64,000 nt of DNA from Branchiostoma floridae (taxonomy: Eukaryota > Chordata > Leptocardii > Amphioxiformes > Branchiostomatidae). The notes below the pieces were generated by a model that saw only the letters and a program-made list of their open reading frames with translations, had not been told where the DNA came from and made no database searches. Both the position numbers and the translations under genes were made by a program. The stretch is taken from contig NC_049994.1 in the NCBI RefSeq assembly GCF_000003815.2, positions 12,970,382-13,034,381 on the forward strand. The letters are read 5' to 3'. Positions 10,742 through 23,992 of this stretch are shown here, piece after piece. Within the stretch, counting starts at the first letter, position 1, and each line of letters begins with the position of its first letter.

Positions 10742-13700
10742 GTGGCAGGACAAGCAAAGTTTTCTCTTCTGAAAAACATGAAGTTGCTGTGAAGAAGGAT
10801 GACAACTAGAAGCAAAGTTTGTTTTTTCTTCGTGTGTTAATTACAATATCAATTTCAAGAATTACTAAGCAATTACTAATAATTGTACACTGAGTTGGTT
10901 GAGTCTTTCTCAGACATCACTCAACACTACTACTACTACAGTGTCAATCATAACATGACGTGTTGGGAAAGAATATTTGAAAGATCTTGAGAGGGATCTT
11001 GAGAAAGGCAGCGAAAGTGTGCCATGGGGAGGGACGTCGTGCCAAATGTGCTAATGAGCAGACCCTGATAAATGTAGCACAGTATACCAGCGGCTTTAGA
11101 TCATTGCACATGTTCACTCCTCTGAGTTGATATGAACAAAAGTAGTTGAAAAATGTTATATGGCAAGCTTGCGTATATCACAATACACAAGCCAAATCCA
11201 TTTTTGTTCAAACCTTGTGGTTGTTTTGTATTTTTCAAAGTCAAAGTTACCACTGTACACGCATGAAATGCACCGTAACATGGAATGAACTTTCAAGGAT
11301 AACGATGAGTGATTGCACCGTCAGCAGAAGCATATGGGAGACGCTACAGGAAGTCGTGTGAACAATCACTCTGTCAATACAATTAATACTTGTAGCTGGG
11401 AGCACTATTCACGAAGTTGTATGACAGCAAAGATCAGGTTTGCGGCGGGTTTTAAGGTCTTACCTGAAACTCAATACTTTATCGATATTTGTGAGTGGCA
11501 CATCATTCATTGCCTACAAGGAAGTCCCCTCACTCTGTCCTGTTGTAAACCACTGGCACTAGGGGTGACGTTTACAACACTATCGGGACGTCATTACAGC
11601 GTTTATTACACCTCAGGTAGATGGGTTAAAACACTGGGCACAATAGAAAAGGCGTTAGATTCAAACATGCTTATTCAATAAAGGTTCGGGTGTCTGATAA
11701 TCAAAAGAATCTGTCTAAACAAAAATATGCAATTGTTATTAATAGGTTTGCTTCGAGTCGTTATTATCTAACTGTTAGCATAAACATGCCCCAAGGGTGT
11801 CATAAGATCGTGCACAACAAGATAAGGACGCGTGTACGGATTATTCCTACAGTGCAATTAAATTCCTATCATAGTAAACAAATGGGAATGAATTGCGAGA
11901 TATACTTAATACTGGGGGTAGGATTTTGTGCACCGCGGGGCAGGATTTACTAGTCTGTAATAGCGACGTTATTGTCTGAGCTAGCCCAGAGAATGTTCAT
12001 GTATCATGACTAAGAGAACGGAAGTCCCCTCGGCAGAGGATGGAATGGCAGTTTTGATTGCAGACGTGCTGATGTAAGGATAGGGCAGATCCAAGGTCCT
12101 GAATGACAGCTCCCATTATGGAAATCGCTGCACTAACTCGGCAGCACCGTGGGTTTCCAGGTGCTGAGGGAATGAGTAAAACTCCCGGAGGTCTTCAATG
12201 GTCTTTTCTTATTAACACTAAAAACTAGGTGGCGCCGATACAATAACTCTAACCAGACAAGTTCGGCTCTGCGGCGAATGAAACAGATATGTATGATTAT
12301 GGTGACGTAACAAACATGTAAGAGTGCCAATGGCAACACTAAATATTTCAGAAATAGTTCAAACAAGAATCCAAATATCCCATACCACCGTTGAATTTTT
12401 TTTCGTTAATACGTTATGGGGGGAATATCTAAACGTTAGTTAATGTTAGCTGTATTCGTACCATGCTCAACAAGTCACAAACCTTCTGTCTTTTGGAAAC
12501 TGAGGCTATTGACCTAATCGAGCAGACAAGACTGTCTATGGTTATACCACACTACTTCAGGAAGGGAGAGTCGAGCTATAATGCTACAGAAGCTGGAACT
12601 ATTGGTAAGGGTCCCAAAATCACCATGTTTCTTTGGGACCTCAATAACTACCCACATACCAAAATCCATTTAATCCATCAAAAGAATCTTGCGTTATAGG
12701 TGCAAACAGATGAAAACAACCAAAAACACATACAGTCATACACCCTCGGAGGTGAACTTCTACTAGTCAGGGATTGAAGTTGACATTGAGACTTATAATT
12801 GGGCAATAACGACAAGAAAGCCCCTTAGAGTGTGCTAACAGCTATGACATTTCGGTAAAATCATGCATGCAAAAAGGAATGCCATCGTCTGGATATCGAA
12901 GAAATACTCCTTTCTTCTGAGCACCGCACGAATCCTGCGCCCGAGGGCACCCTTCAAATCAAATGTAGAAATACCTTTTATGGGATTAACTAGCTACGTA
13001 TACTTACTGATGGAAAGTAAGTCATTTATTATCTGCATAAATAACACAATACTCTCAATTCTTCGACCGGCAATGCCTAAAATCAAAATATATAGCTGCA
13101 TTGCTGACTATCATTGCTGATCCGTAACTTGTCATATCAATCTTTCAAAACACTCAAATATTTCCAAACAGGCCAATCTATTATGAAAATTACTTTAAAA
13201 GACGTAAAAGAGTAATCAATAACCATAGAAGTTGCATAAGGCCCTTATCACTCAAGTACAAATGTGCGAATTAGGCAGTTTTGCTTGTATTTTGGGCTGA
13301 TCATTGTTGTCCTGGGTACTACATTCTAAATCTCGCCATACTTTCTCGTCATTTACTGTACACATATCTCTATCAAATGCTGCAACATTTACAATCGCCA
13401 TTTTTTCCATAAGTACAAACAAGCTGGACGAATGGTATCGTTTGATTAATATATCCCCTCTTATAACTATTATGATACAAGTTTCACTGTGATGTTGCAA
13501 ACCTTCGTAACCTTTTATATCAAACTAACTAACATCATCATTCATTACATTCATGTCGTTTGAGATCACAACTGGCAGGCTGATGCCAATGAAGCTTTAA
13601 TAAGTTATTACTGCGTGAATTGAGTTTTCAAAAAGCCCTGAGTGGCAATAAATCATGTATAAGAAGGACGTGTAAACTCTGTGGAGAACTGTCGTAACTG

Positions 13701-16700
13701 TCCTGTGTTATATCCCTGGGAATCTGCACGGCGCCGACAAAATGGTCGTGGACAGCTGAGGGAGTCGGGAGGACCTGAACAGATGTCAACTTTGATTAAA
13801 GTGAGTGCCGAAGCCTGCCGCTCGCAACTTCTGCTGATTAGTTTGTGCCAAAGACAGTCACACTTCTGTTTGCTTAAAGTTTGTAGATATAATCGTACCA
13901 TTCGTCTTGTACATACGTGCAGTATTTACGATATGATAACATATGTGTCCTGATATGCCAGCCCTTACTTTGCCTTACGTTCTCTCTCTCCCTCTGTCTC
14001 ATACACCTTTCTCACGCGGCGGACTCGATAGATCGAAATCGAGGCCAATGTGGCAAACAAAAGACTGTCCATCATAGTTATCAGTTTTTCTGTCAAATAA
14101 TTTGCATTATTCCTTTTTTGATTTTTCATCTATACAATACTCTAAATTGCTACATCTTTTCAAGTAAGAAGTATAACACTGCTTATAACATTTATTATTC
14201 GATCTTATTTAGAATTTCAGCATAGTTCGGGAGAAAAATGAATGGTACATGATTTTATCAATATTTTTTGCTTTTTTGCCTCATTGACCTCGCTTTCGTT
14301 CTGCCATGTCCACTACGTGAGACATGGTTGAGATAGACTGACTCGATAAAACGTATTTCTTTTTTAAATATGATTTATGAAATTGAATGTTCATATGAAG
14401 GTGTCCCAACTGGTCCTACGGTGGCCATATGTCAGCCATGTGCATGTTCCCACAGGGGCGGCCTGGATATGTCACATGGCACATAACAAATGGCGTTGGC
14501 TGGCGAGGTTATCATTTATTCAGATAATATATGTTATAAATGTCCTGCTATGTTATTCAATTAGACGTGACCCAGATAGCAAAATTGGGGTCAGGAAAGC
14601 GAGAAATGGTTATCATATTTCTTTGAATATAAATCAAGTAGAGCATGTTGTGGTGCGGTTTAGGTTGGTAAGGAATGTAAGAATTTGCAAGTTTGTAAAT
14701 AAAAGAAAAATTGTGTCCAGTTAGTCTTGGAGGCACAGCAAGGTAGAATCAAATGAGTAGTTACAGAGAAACTACATGCATGATTTCTACTTATGCGTAA
14801 AACGTGTAGAGAGATTCACAAATAGTGAACTAAACCCCTGCTGTAGTTGCTTGCAAAAATGTGTAGCCCAAGGGCTACAGAAATGGATATGGGAACCACC
14901 CCTTAGCATCTGTTACAGATGCATGGGCAACTGTCTTGCCAGCGGTAGATCTACTTGGAGATTATAAAGTAATTACCCGCGGACGACGTTATCTCTTGAC
15001 GGACAGGCAATAGCATTAACGTCTTCCCATCATTACTTCCATATAACCTAGTTCATTGGACACGTCAATGGATCATTGTGGGGTCACGATTTGTATCGTC
15101 GGAAGCCGCAGGATACACTGTGGTAAATTAAAACCCTTCAGTTATTCATACAATGCATAAATAATGCAAAGTTCTCATTCAAACTTCTTCTGGTAAAGTA
15201 TATCATTGGTAAAAATATAAAAAAATTATTTAGTCATTTTGTAGCATCATTATCGTCTTCTTACGATCTTAAATACTATGGCAAGTAAAAGAATAGAAAA
15301 AAACAACTTATTGGTAAATGAAATAACATAGCTGGTTAGACAGAATAATTGCATAAAGGCAAACAGTTTATGAGGGTTAGTTATCATTTGTTCCTGTGAT
15401 AATTCTTATTGTTTTCTAGATCTAATTTATCTATTTGTACATTGTAGCTTCAAGTTGATTCTTTATTTTCCTCGTCATACTTTGATTTTGAAGACTAATG
15501 AAAATGAACGATACCAAAAAAGACACTGAGAAAGGCAAAGCCTCCAGTAGCGAGCTTCACGTTGTTGAAATCACGACAGTTTTACTGCGTAGAATTTGAA
15601 GCTGTTGCAGCGCGATATTGTTCAATATACTCATCGCCTGCACACTTCGTCACCTCGAATATCGATTTTCTGCAGGATCTAAATTGAAGTCCAAAAGGCC
15701 ACAAGTGACCGCAAGGAACCAGATCAATTCCCTTGTCACCCGACATAAAAGACTTTCTGGGACGTGTAAAATGTTGTGGACAGGTCTTTATGGCGCTATC
15801 GCCATGACAGACAGGTAGGAGAGAAAATAGGCAGACCAGGTGCCCTCTCTCGTTTCCTCATAGACCAAACCTTCAGTAAGCATTCGTCACTGTCACGGCC
15901 GTCCGCTGAACGGAAAATAATCGTCCGGCTGAGATTTCATCTGGCAAGAACAGTCGGCTATCGGCTAATTAAAGAGCTGAAGTCGTGGCTAGACAGTAAC
16001 TCACTTTGCCTGGCTATTCACTAGTGATACTAGATGTAGATTCTCATTTATCTATAGGGTTCAAATCTGCAAGAATTCAAGAAAAACAGTCAAATTTCCT
16101 AATCTACAAGAAATTGGATGTTCTCTTCTGTGTTTTTAGATTTGGTGAATACTCATTTAGCTAGTAAGTTTGACAAGTTGCCAGGCATATTGACAGTCAG
16201 GTGAATTGTTAACGACTTTGTTGGTTGTTTCCGTGCAATTCATTGTGTTATCAGGATCATTATCAAATTTCCGGACTTCGATTTTGCATGTGTCAAACAT
16301 TAATTTCCTACGTGTGAACCATTAAAAAATAATGTACAATTCAGTTTCTTTTTATTTTAGAAATCAAGTCCCGTTGGTGTTTCACGTTGGAGCTAAGTTA
16401 TCAAATAACTCAGCATATTTTGCAAAAACTCATCAGCATCACTTCTTACCCAATGTCAGCGCTTATCCTGGCAAGATCTCGTTAGCCACGAACGACGCCG
16501 CTATCTGGGGACTCTCTGGAAGAAAAATCACGGCTTACGCGTCAACTACCGTTCACTCGCTCCCCACGCAATTTATTACGACGAGTCGTCTCTTATCTAA
16601 AATGAAATCGTAATCCATAAGCTGAGTTATACGATAGGCTAGCATTCACTTTATTTCTCGCTACTTACATCATCCCGTTTCTTTTCCCTTGTTTGACTAA

Positions 16701-17426
16701 AAAGGGGATACAGCTTCTTCCAATTTTAACTGCATCATCTCTTATTTTTTGTTTAAAATTCTCTTGGTTTGTTCCGTAATCACCGAAAGTTATGTTTTCT
16801 ATCATGCTATGGTGGAGTGGCTGTGGATATCTCAAGAAACAAAGCTGCTGATAGATTTTTAGTCTGTAAGTGAAGGAAAAATGAAGGTAAAGTACGATGG
16901 TGGTCATCTTAGCTGCCTCGTACCGCACTGCAGCGGAACTTGTATGTATGTTTCTTTGTTTGTTTGTTGATGTATCTTCATTTAGTAGGTAAGGGGGTGT
17001 CGTAGAAAGAAAGGTCGAGTTCGATAATACGCCTCCTGGTGTCTTCCTTCGGTCCTGCAGCAAGACGTCCAGGTTTAAGAACTCGTATTCTGAAAGAAGT
17101 GTGGTTGTGATTTTGAATAGTGAACAGCACTTAGGGTGGGGAATTAATGATGTACATTTTGGCCTTCTCGTTTGTAACTACAGTACTTGTTTGTTTTCTT
17201 TTATTATTGTTTTATTTCTGTTTTATTTAGACAGGGTGGACAACTCAGTACTATGCGTTCTGCTTTTCAGTTGTGCCCTGTACACAAAATAGCATAACAA
17301 GAAATAAGATACAAATCAAATGAACAAATCAAAGTAACAATATATACATAAACATAAATCAAAATCATAACTCATTAATCGAAGTTAGTGCCGGGTCAGG
17401 AGGTCAGGGGTCAGCAGTGATTACCG
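10742..17426. other. No gene recognised
   Basis: Only short open frames (up to about 130 codons) without known motifs, coding-like splice pairs or clear repeats. I cannot exclude small exons of a gene extending outside what I can recognise. Confidence 0.45.
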
Positions 17427-17552
17427 TTTCTTATCAGTTTCTTGAACGACAGTGCAGAACTGGCCACTTTAACCGTTGGCGGCAACTCGTTTCTTATCAG
17501 TTTCTTGAACGACAGTGCAGAACTGGCCACTTTAACCGTTGGCGGCAACTCG
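17427..17552 (-). repeat. 63-bp in-frame tandem duplication at the LINE 3' end
   Basis: Two apparently identical 63-bp copies (17427-17489, 17490-17552) lie head to tail. 63 is a multiple of 3. The duplication falls at the C-terminal end of the LINE-derived reading frame and looks recent because no difference is visible. Confidence 0.85.
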
Positions 17553-18225
17553 TTCCATGAAAATGCACCCCTGTATTCGAATTTTCTACGGCCAGATTCA
17601 AGTCTGACTTTCGGTAGTTGTAGTGATAGGTTTGAATTAAGCCTTGTTGCGTATGTGTGAGATGTTCTGTTAAATGGTGGTGCATTTTCCTACGAGATGC
17701 CAGAGATTTCCAACCTAATGTAGACAGATGGTCATTATCTACATGTGATCTACGTGACAGACCGAGCACAAGCCGTGCTGCACGGTTTTGGAGTTTCTGG
17801 AGATTGTCAGAGAGAGATTTTCCGCAGTTGCCCCATACAGTATCACAATAATCAATCTTAGGAAGAATCATACAGTTAAACAGCATGGAAAGTGTCTTAG
17901 GTGGTAAAATGGGTACTAAACGTCTTAACACTCCCAACCTAGAGGACACCGTACTGCATAGTTTGTTAATGTGTATACTCCATGTAAGACAGGAATCAAA
18001 CCAAACACCTAGATATTTAAAACATGCAACAACTTCCAAATAAGTACCAGAAAGGGTAAGATTTAGTTCTTCTGTTTCTAGACGCAGCCTTCTTATAGTG
18101 CCAAAAAGCATAGACTTGCATTTACGGACATTGAGAGTTAGCCTGTTTGCATCCAACCACTTCTCAATATTGCAGAGATCAGCATTCAACGCTCTGTTTA
18201 TATCAGCGACAGACTTTTGTTGCAA
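17497..18225 (-). mobile_element. LINE reverse-transcriptase C-terminal fragment
   Basis: About 240 codons open on the minus strand match the end of a non-LTR retrotransposon ORF2. Seen: a thumb-like stretch with KWLDANRLTLNVRKCKSMLFG, YLGVWFDSCLTWSIHI, LFNCMILPKIDYCDTVWG and LQKLQNRAARLVLG. The catalytic YADD region and the endonuclease are absent, so the copy is 5'-truncated. The sequence style is of the CR1/Jockey superfamily; the clade is uncertain. Its 3' end contains an in-frame 63-bp duplication. It is inactive as it stands. Confidence 0.85.
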
Positions 18226-19190
18226 GCTCTGTAGGAGAACTAAAGCAGGGGTTGATGGATCGTCATTTTAAGGTATCTTAGGAGAAGATAAAATGGAATG
18301 GCAAAAACTAAAATGATAAAATCCAAAAATCTTAACTTAGTATAACCTTCTTTGAGAAAGTATAAAAACTATTAGTACGAGGAAGTGTAAAAAAGTCAAA
18401 CGACTCCCTTATCTCTACTTTCAGCGTTGATTAAAGTTGTCATTTCATTATGAAAACATCAAGACGGCCCCCAAGGACGTAAACTAATCTTCCTGGTTGG
18501 CATGTAGCAATTTTGCGCCTACGTCATTATCTCATGCACAGTTGTGATCAATTTGGCAATTTTCTGATTAATTATTGAAAATTGAGTTGACAATATTTTG
18601 TGATCATTTTGTTAATTGCCAATTCGATCTCACGTGTTCTAATCAAGCACAAAATGTGCTATGTTAAGGACAGGATTAGTATATATTTTTTTGTGTGCAT
18701 CATTTGCAGGATTGTTGTGCACCATACACCCACATACCATTCTTTATAATCACTAATGGTCACCCTTGGGACACTAATTATTATCTTATTGTAACATATA
18801 GCTGTTTGATCAATGTCTAATTTATGATATAGAGAGCGCTGAACATGACTCTGCATATATAATCTAAAATCCATTTAGTACCAATAAGGACTAGCATTCC
18901 CTTGTGATAATCTCGAAGCATGCACCTCTAATTAGATCAGAAATTGATTAATCAAAATTATGAAAAACCAAAGTAACGTCTCCCAAGAGCCCAGAACATC
19001 CAACATGTGCGCAACCCATTCATATGGCTTAAAGTAGTTGAAGACAAAAGACTTGGATCAAACTAAATCGCAATTTGCCGTCCCTAGTCCTTCAGGAAAT
19101 CGTACTAAAGCCTCGATCACATGGAATAAAGTACAACGTAGTGAAGTTTCCATTAGTAATTATAGATGGCCTTGTAGCTGTCTGATAGAA
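18226..19190. other. No gene recognised; one weak inverted repeat
   Basis: gatcaatttggcaatt at about 18547 is inverted as aattgccaattcgatc near 18632, possibly an old MITE. Otherwise featureless. Confidence 0.45.
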
Positions 19191-19192
19191 TA

Positions 19193-19449
19193 CGAGGGGT
19201 GGTCAATAAGTTCTCGGCCTAACTCTGAAATAATAAGCACAACTCAAATTTTGAGGCACACTTCACCCTTCTTTTTCTCGCCACTTACCTTCTAATTTGC
19301 ATAAAACGAATGCCTGGAAAGTAATGACTCCAATGATTTGTAATTTGGAGGATATTGATAAAAGGCTTCATACTATAAAGTTGTGCCTCAAAATTTGAGT
19401 TGTGCTTATTATTTCTGGGTTAGGCCGAGAACATATTGATCACCCCTCG
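19193..19449. mobile_element. Tc1/mariner-type MITE with 70-bp arms and TA flanks
   Basis: Arms 19191-19260 and 19382-19451 are inverted copies (about 66 of 70 match when the TA is included), starting TACGAGGGGTGGTCAATAAG. TA at 19191-19192 and 19450-19451 fits the TA target duplication of mariner elements, and the CGAGGG start is of that style. The interior of about 120 bp encodes nothing. Confidence 0.8.
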
Positions 19450-19992
19450 TACCTAAAGCAATCCGCATTCCCTCACTAGAGCAAGATTTACGAGTCGATT
19501 CTGAACAGCATTCAACGAATGTAGAACTATGCTATATTTGAAATGTATTGTATTTCTAATACATTTACAAAGTATCATTCACTCATTTTTTCATCATTAT
19601 AATATCCTATAGCTTGGATTACTGTCATTCTGGTTCTACGGACATTAATTGAACGTGCACTAATGATTTTAAATAATCCGTCTGTCATGTAGCCGTAATG
19701 AAGAATAATGTGGCTCAATGGTCTATGGAACTGGGGCAGGTTAGTGCAGCCCTGTATACCATATGGTGTAGAAGGAAATTCACCTCTCCTGTGAAGAGCT
19801 CACAAAACACCCTCTTTTTACGATGATTATCGTCGACCTACTTTCCCGGCAATGTAAGCTCGTTCCGACTGATGCTACTGACAATTGACTTGACACAATT
19901 TCCGCTCCTTTCTGGGTCACGTCATCACAGTTCATCAGAGAGCGCCGTGCTGTGATGAGCTTCCAGCGAAATGTACAGGTGTGCACTTCATT

Positions 19993-20230
19993 AAGGTGGT
20001 ATCTCACTACACTAGGGGCACCGTTGCGGCACTGCAGGGTTGCTGTCTCACGTTTTGTGTATTTTGTTTACGTTTGTGTGTTACGTTTTGTGTCTTCTTA
20101 GTCACACTTTTTCGTATTACGCAATCTCTGAAGTATAAAAAAATCGGCTAAAATAACACAACAGTGCCGCCGCAGTGAACGAACCCCGCAGTGCCGCACC
20201 ACTGCCCCAAGTGCAGTGAGATACCACCTT
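19993..20230. mobile_element. MITE, AAGGTGGTATCTCACT family
   Basis: Termini of about 48 bp are inverted copies (AAGGTGGTATCTCACTACAC... against AAGGTGGTATCTCACTGCAC...). The interior shares aacacaacagtgccg and gcagtgaacgaac with the element at 36868-38155, so the two are related. No transposase is seen, and no clear target duplication. Confidence 0.75.
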
Positions 20231-20442
20231 TTTCCAACGCTTTCACCCGCCACACGGACAAAGAAAGCAGCAATTTCGAAAAGCAGCGGCTTTAATCAAC
20301 AAAATGTTCCGTGCCTAATGAGATGCATGAATATCTCATAGGAATAGAAAAGCTGTCTATTAATTACCAATGAGATGTGCAAAGATAGATAGTGCCAGGA
20401 AGATTCACATAAACTTTCAAACTTTTTGCTTAATTACGATTG

Positions 20443-20460
20443 CAGTCCCTATAGGGACTG
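20443..20460. repeat. Perfect 18-bp palindrome, possible LINE 3' hairpin
   Basis: CAGTCCCTATAGGGACTG is self-complementary and is followed by a ttgtattgattg-like tail, as at LINE/SINE 3' ends. Confidence 0.5.
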
Positions 20461-22287
20461 AGTTGTATTGATTGTGCATCATTCTAATTCTGCCTTGTCA
20501 AACACACTGCAATGAATTAAAATTGAAATAGCATAAAACAACATAACATAACATATAAAAGCTTATATAATTAAAATCTGACAATAGGGCTCTTAGGATA
20601 AAGGTAGTTCTGTCGAAAGAGAGTGGCAGAAAAATGCTTGGAAAAATTATAACATGATTTTTTACAGCGAAGTTGACAGAAAATGAAAACAGCTTGGAAT
20701 GATCTTCATCAGAAGTTGGCCCACTTCGCCGCATGACGTCACGAGTAGGTCAAAGGTGACCGGAAGTCGATATCTACTGTCGCCATAAATCAGTGCGCGT
20801 CAGGAAATTCCTGATCATGACCGATGGCTACGGTCTGGTGAAATTTGGGGAGTTGTTCTCTCACAGGAGAAACTTGCATCGAGCCAACATAGCTGACCTG
20901 TATTACGTATATAAGGCCACAACGAGTAGATTGTATGGATGGCATTGACCGCGCATTGGTTTTTGCCTTAACTTCGAAGGACACAGTAAAATTTGGTTCC
21001 CTTACGCGTTTAGTGTTGTTGTAGAAGTGATACCATTGACTGTACTGTAAAATATGTTAGACTAAGTGTGGTAGTTGCAGCAACTCTACAATAACACACT
21101 AAGACTAGTGTTTCCTTTTGCACTTCTAGAATATAGAAATAATGCACTTGTTTTATCGCCACAATGCTCATATCCCACGTACAACGTTTGTATTGTTTAT
21201 TTTGAAGATTAAGGCATACTAGTTTTTTGCCATCCTTATTTTTTATCACACCCTTACAATAGATTTGAAGTATGCAGAAGATGCTACCCATGAAATATCC
21301 GATTGCTGTTACCTTTCTTAGTTTCTTTGGCATATCACACTAACAGGGTCATAGCTACCACGTATGCCCACCACATTTGCATACTGTTGGTGGGATCGGC
21401 ATTTTATCTTCCTTCATTTGACGATGATACATCAAACTGCAACTATTAAAGAGGTCCCTAAAGAGTCCTTGCCGCCGTAATCAACTCTACCGGCAACTCT
21501 GTTGATGCTTGACATGCTTTGATATCTTTTACTTCAAATAACTGATAGACGTGTCATTAATCAAGTGTGGGAATGAAGTCCCATTAGTCATCAAGAGGGA
21601 CTCTTAAGAAACCCGGACGTTGTGGGCATATGCCTTGTTCGTGGTTTTAAGTTCGGAGGTCAGTGGTCAAGCACTGGCACTAAGAGCATGTAGTGGTCCA
21701 GGACTGAAACTTTTTTACGTGTTTAGACGTTTTATCGGGCTTTCTATTTTGTATCTTTTTCTTCGTGTCTTACGGCCTTGATGGCCAGATAAAAACGCCT
21801 AAAAACGTTTCATGTTGTACTCATGAAGGCGTCGTATGGTCGTCGAAACGTTTACTGAAGAATCAAAGAAGGTTGTGTAACGAAGAAGACTTTGTTCAAT
21901 TGATCTACTCAGTGAAACTACTTAGTAATACGGAGCCGAACCTCTGCTTTGAGAGTAAAACTCTAGCAGCTCAAGGCTAAATGATACAACCTCAAATGAG
22001 TGATCCGAGAAACAATGCTTTCATTTCTCCTGCCCACCAAGACTCCATCAAACAGCACATGTTGAGATGAGGTCCCGGGAGACACCCCCGTCAGTGTCAT
22101 CAGCCCTGCCCGCACAATTTCCTTCCCGCCCGCTCTATTCCGTATTGATCGTCACACAGGCTGATTGTAGCCGACTCCTTCTCAACACAACGTTACTTCT
22201 TACGACGGGATGGCCTGTAGACCACCACGTCCACTCGAATTGGCTGTAAAAGTGATGACTGCTTGTGTACATAAAGGCGCCTACGGG
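20461..22287. other. No gene recognised
   Basis: Short frames only. The frame 21765-21980 has no motif I can identify. Confidence 0.45.
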
Positions 22288-23060
22288 GGTACATGATAGC
22301 GAACTGGCAGTGTAACTAGGTAGGAAGACAGCTATGATTTCCATCTATGCATTTCAGGCAGCCAGAAATCCACACTTCAAGCGAGTGGCTGTAAAACCAA
22401 TGACACATGACGAAAATAACCTAGCACCTTTGCTGAAAACACACAAATCAAATTGATATTGACTGAGATCAATCAATGTATGCCCTACATGTGACTAATT
22501 TATTGATCTGTCTATTGATTGATATTGATTGAATGTGTTTTCAACCATTTAGACATTGTTTCTGGTGGATAATTAATCATAGGGCCATTTTTTAGCTTCT
22601 CTTCGCTCTGCATCTGAGAAGTTATTTTGTGTATTTTGTGTAACAGTAGGATGCTATTGTATCTAACACTTCCGGGTACACGATAGCGAACTAGCAAAGA
22701 AGCTACGAAGCTATGATTTCCATCTACATGTACTATTATGTATTCATGGCAGCCAGAAATCCGTATCCACACTTCAAGAAAATGGCTGTCAAACCAATGA
22801 TACGTCGCAAAAACAACCTAGCACCCTCGCTGAAAACCCTCAAAAATCAAATCGATATTGGCTGACTTCAATCAACGTATGCCCTACATGTGACTAATTC
22901 ATCGATCTGTCTATTGATTGATATTGATTGAATGAGTTTTCAATCATTTAGATATTGTTTCTTGTGTATAATCAATCTTAAGGCCATCTTAAAACTTCTC
23001 TTATTTCTTTGAAGTTATCCTGTGGAACAGAAGGGCGGTGCTGTACCCAGTGTTTGAGGA
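22288..23060 (+). repeat. Tandem duplication, about 387-bp unit
   Basis: Two head-to-tail copies (about 22288-22673 and 22675-23060). Shared blocks are gatagcgaact, agctatgatttccatctat/c, gcagccagaaatcc, tatgccctacatgtgactaa and tctattgattgatattgatt. They are diverged by substitutions and small indels. No gene is recognised. Confidence 0.85.
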
Positions 23061-23992
23061 TAAACATGATTAAATGTCTACACAATTTTCTGTGTTCGTT
23101 CAACCAGCACGCTGTTTGTAATAGAGACCAAAGGTTCGTCTATACCACTTGATGTGTTAAATTGGAAAGTTTCTGGCTCGTGTATCATTGCCTCGTTATT
23201 TCATCATTGGCAACAATTTAGTGTTTGTAACGGGCCATTCATCAAAATTCACCATGAAACACGTTTATATCTTTAATCAGAGGACCATCAGAAGTTGTAA
23301 AAGTCATGATATTATTTGTATGCATTGTCATGCTATTGTTGTTGTTTCTGTTTGCTGTTGTTCAATATATAATTGTCTGTGCTTTGTGGCTTGACATACT
23401 TGTCTCAAAATGTCCCTTAAAAATTGTATAGATTTTACAAAAGGTGCATTATCTGTAAAGAAATGTGACTATAAAGATACAGATATGTTCTGTGATATTC
23501 ATATACAGTACAGAGCAACTAGAATTGATGCGGCCAGATGGACTGTTTCATTAAGTTGCTTCAAATCTACGTCACCACAACAATTGACTTTATTGATCAG
23601 TTACGTCTGTGTATTACCACAAGCTCTCTACGGTGACACCGCATACACCCCGGCCTGCATGTACTAGACTATTGCTTGTACATTTGTACGTAACACCCAA
23701 AAAGATGAGGTTTTTTTTTACTTCATCATCTCGCAAATTATCATTCAAGTCTCTCACTGATAAAATCTTAGGACCATATGCATTTTTCCCAGGCAAAAAT
23801 TATTATTCAAAACCTGAATCCCGACATCCGCACGTTAAACTGTGATACCACCGGGAGTCATGGATGTTCATGAACAGTTGATGTGTTAAATTAAACTGCC
23901 GCACAGTCATGAGTTATTACGCGGGACGAGCCGCTCCAACTGGCGCGGGGAGAGCCCAGTGGCCCGGACTTAATCTCACTCTACTACCCGGT

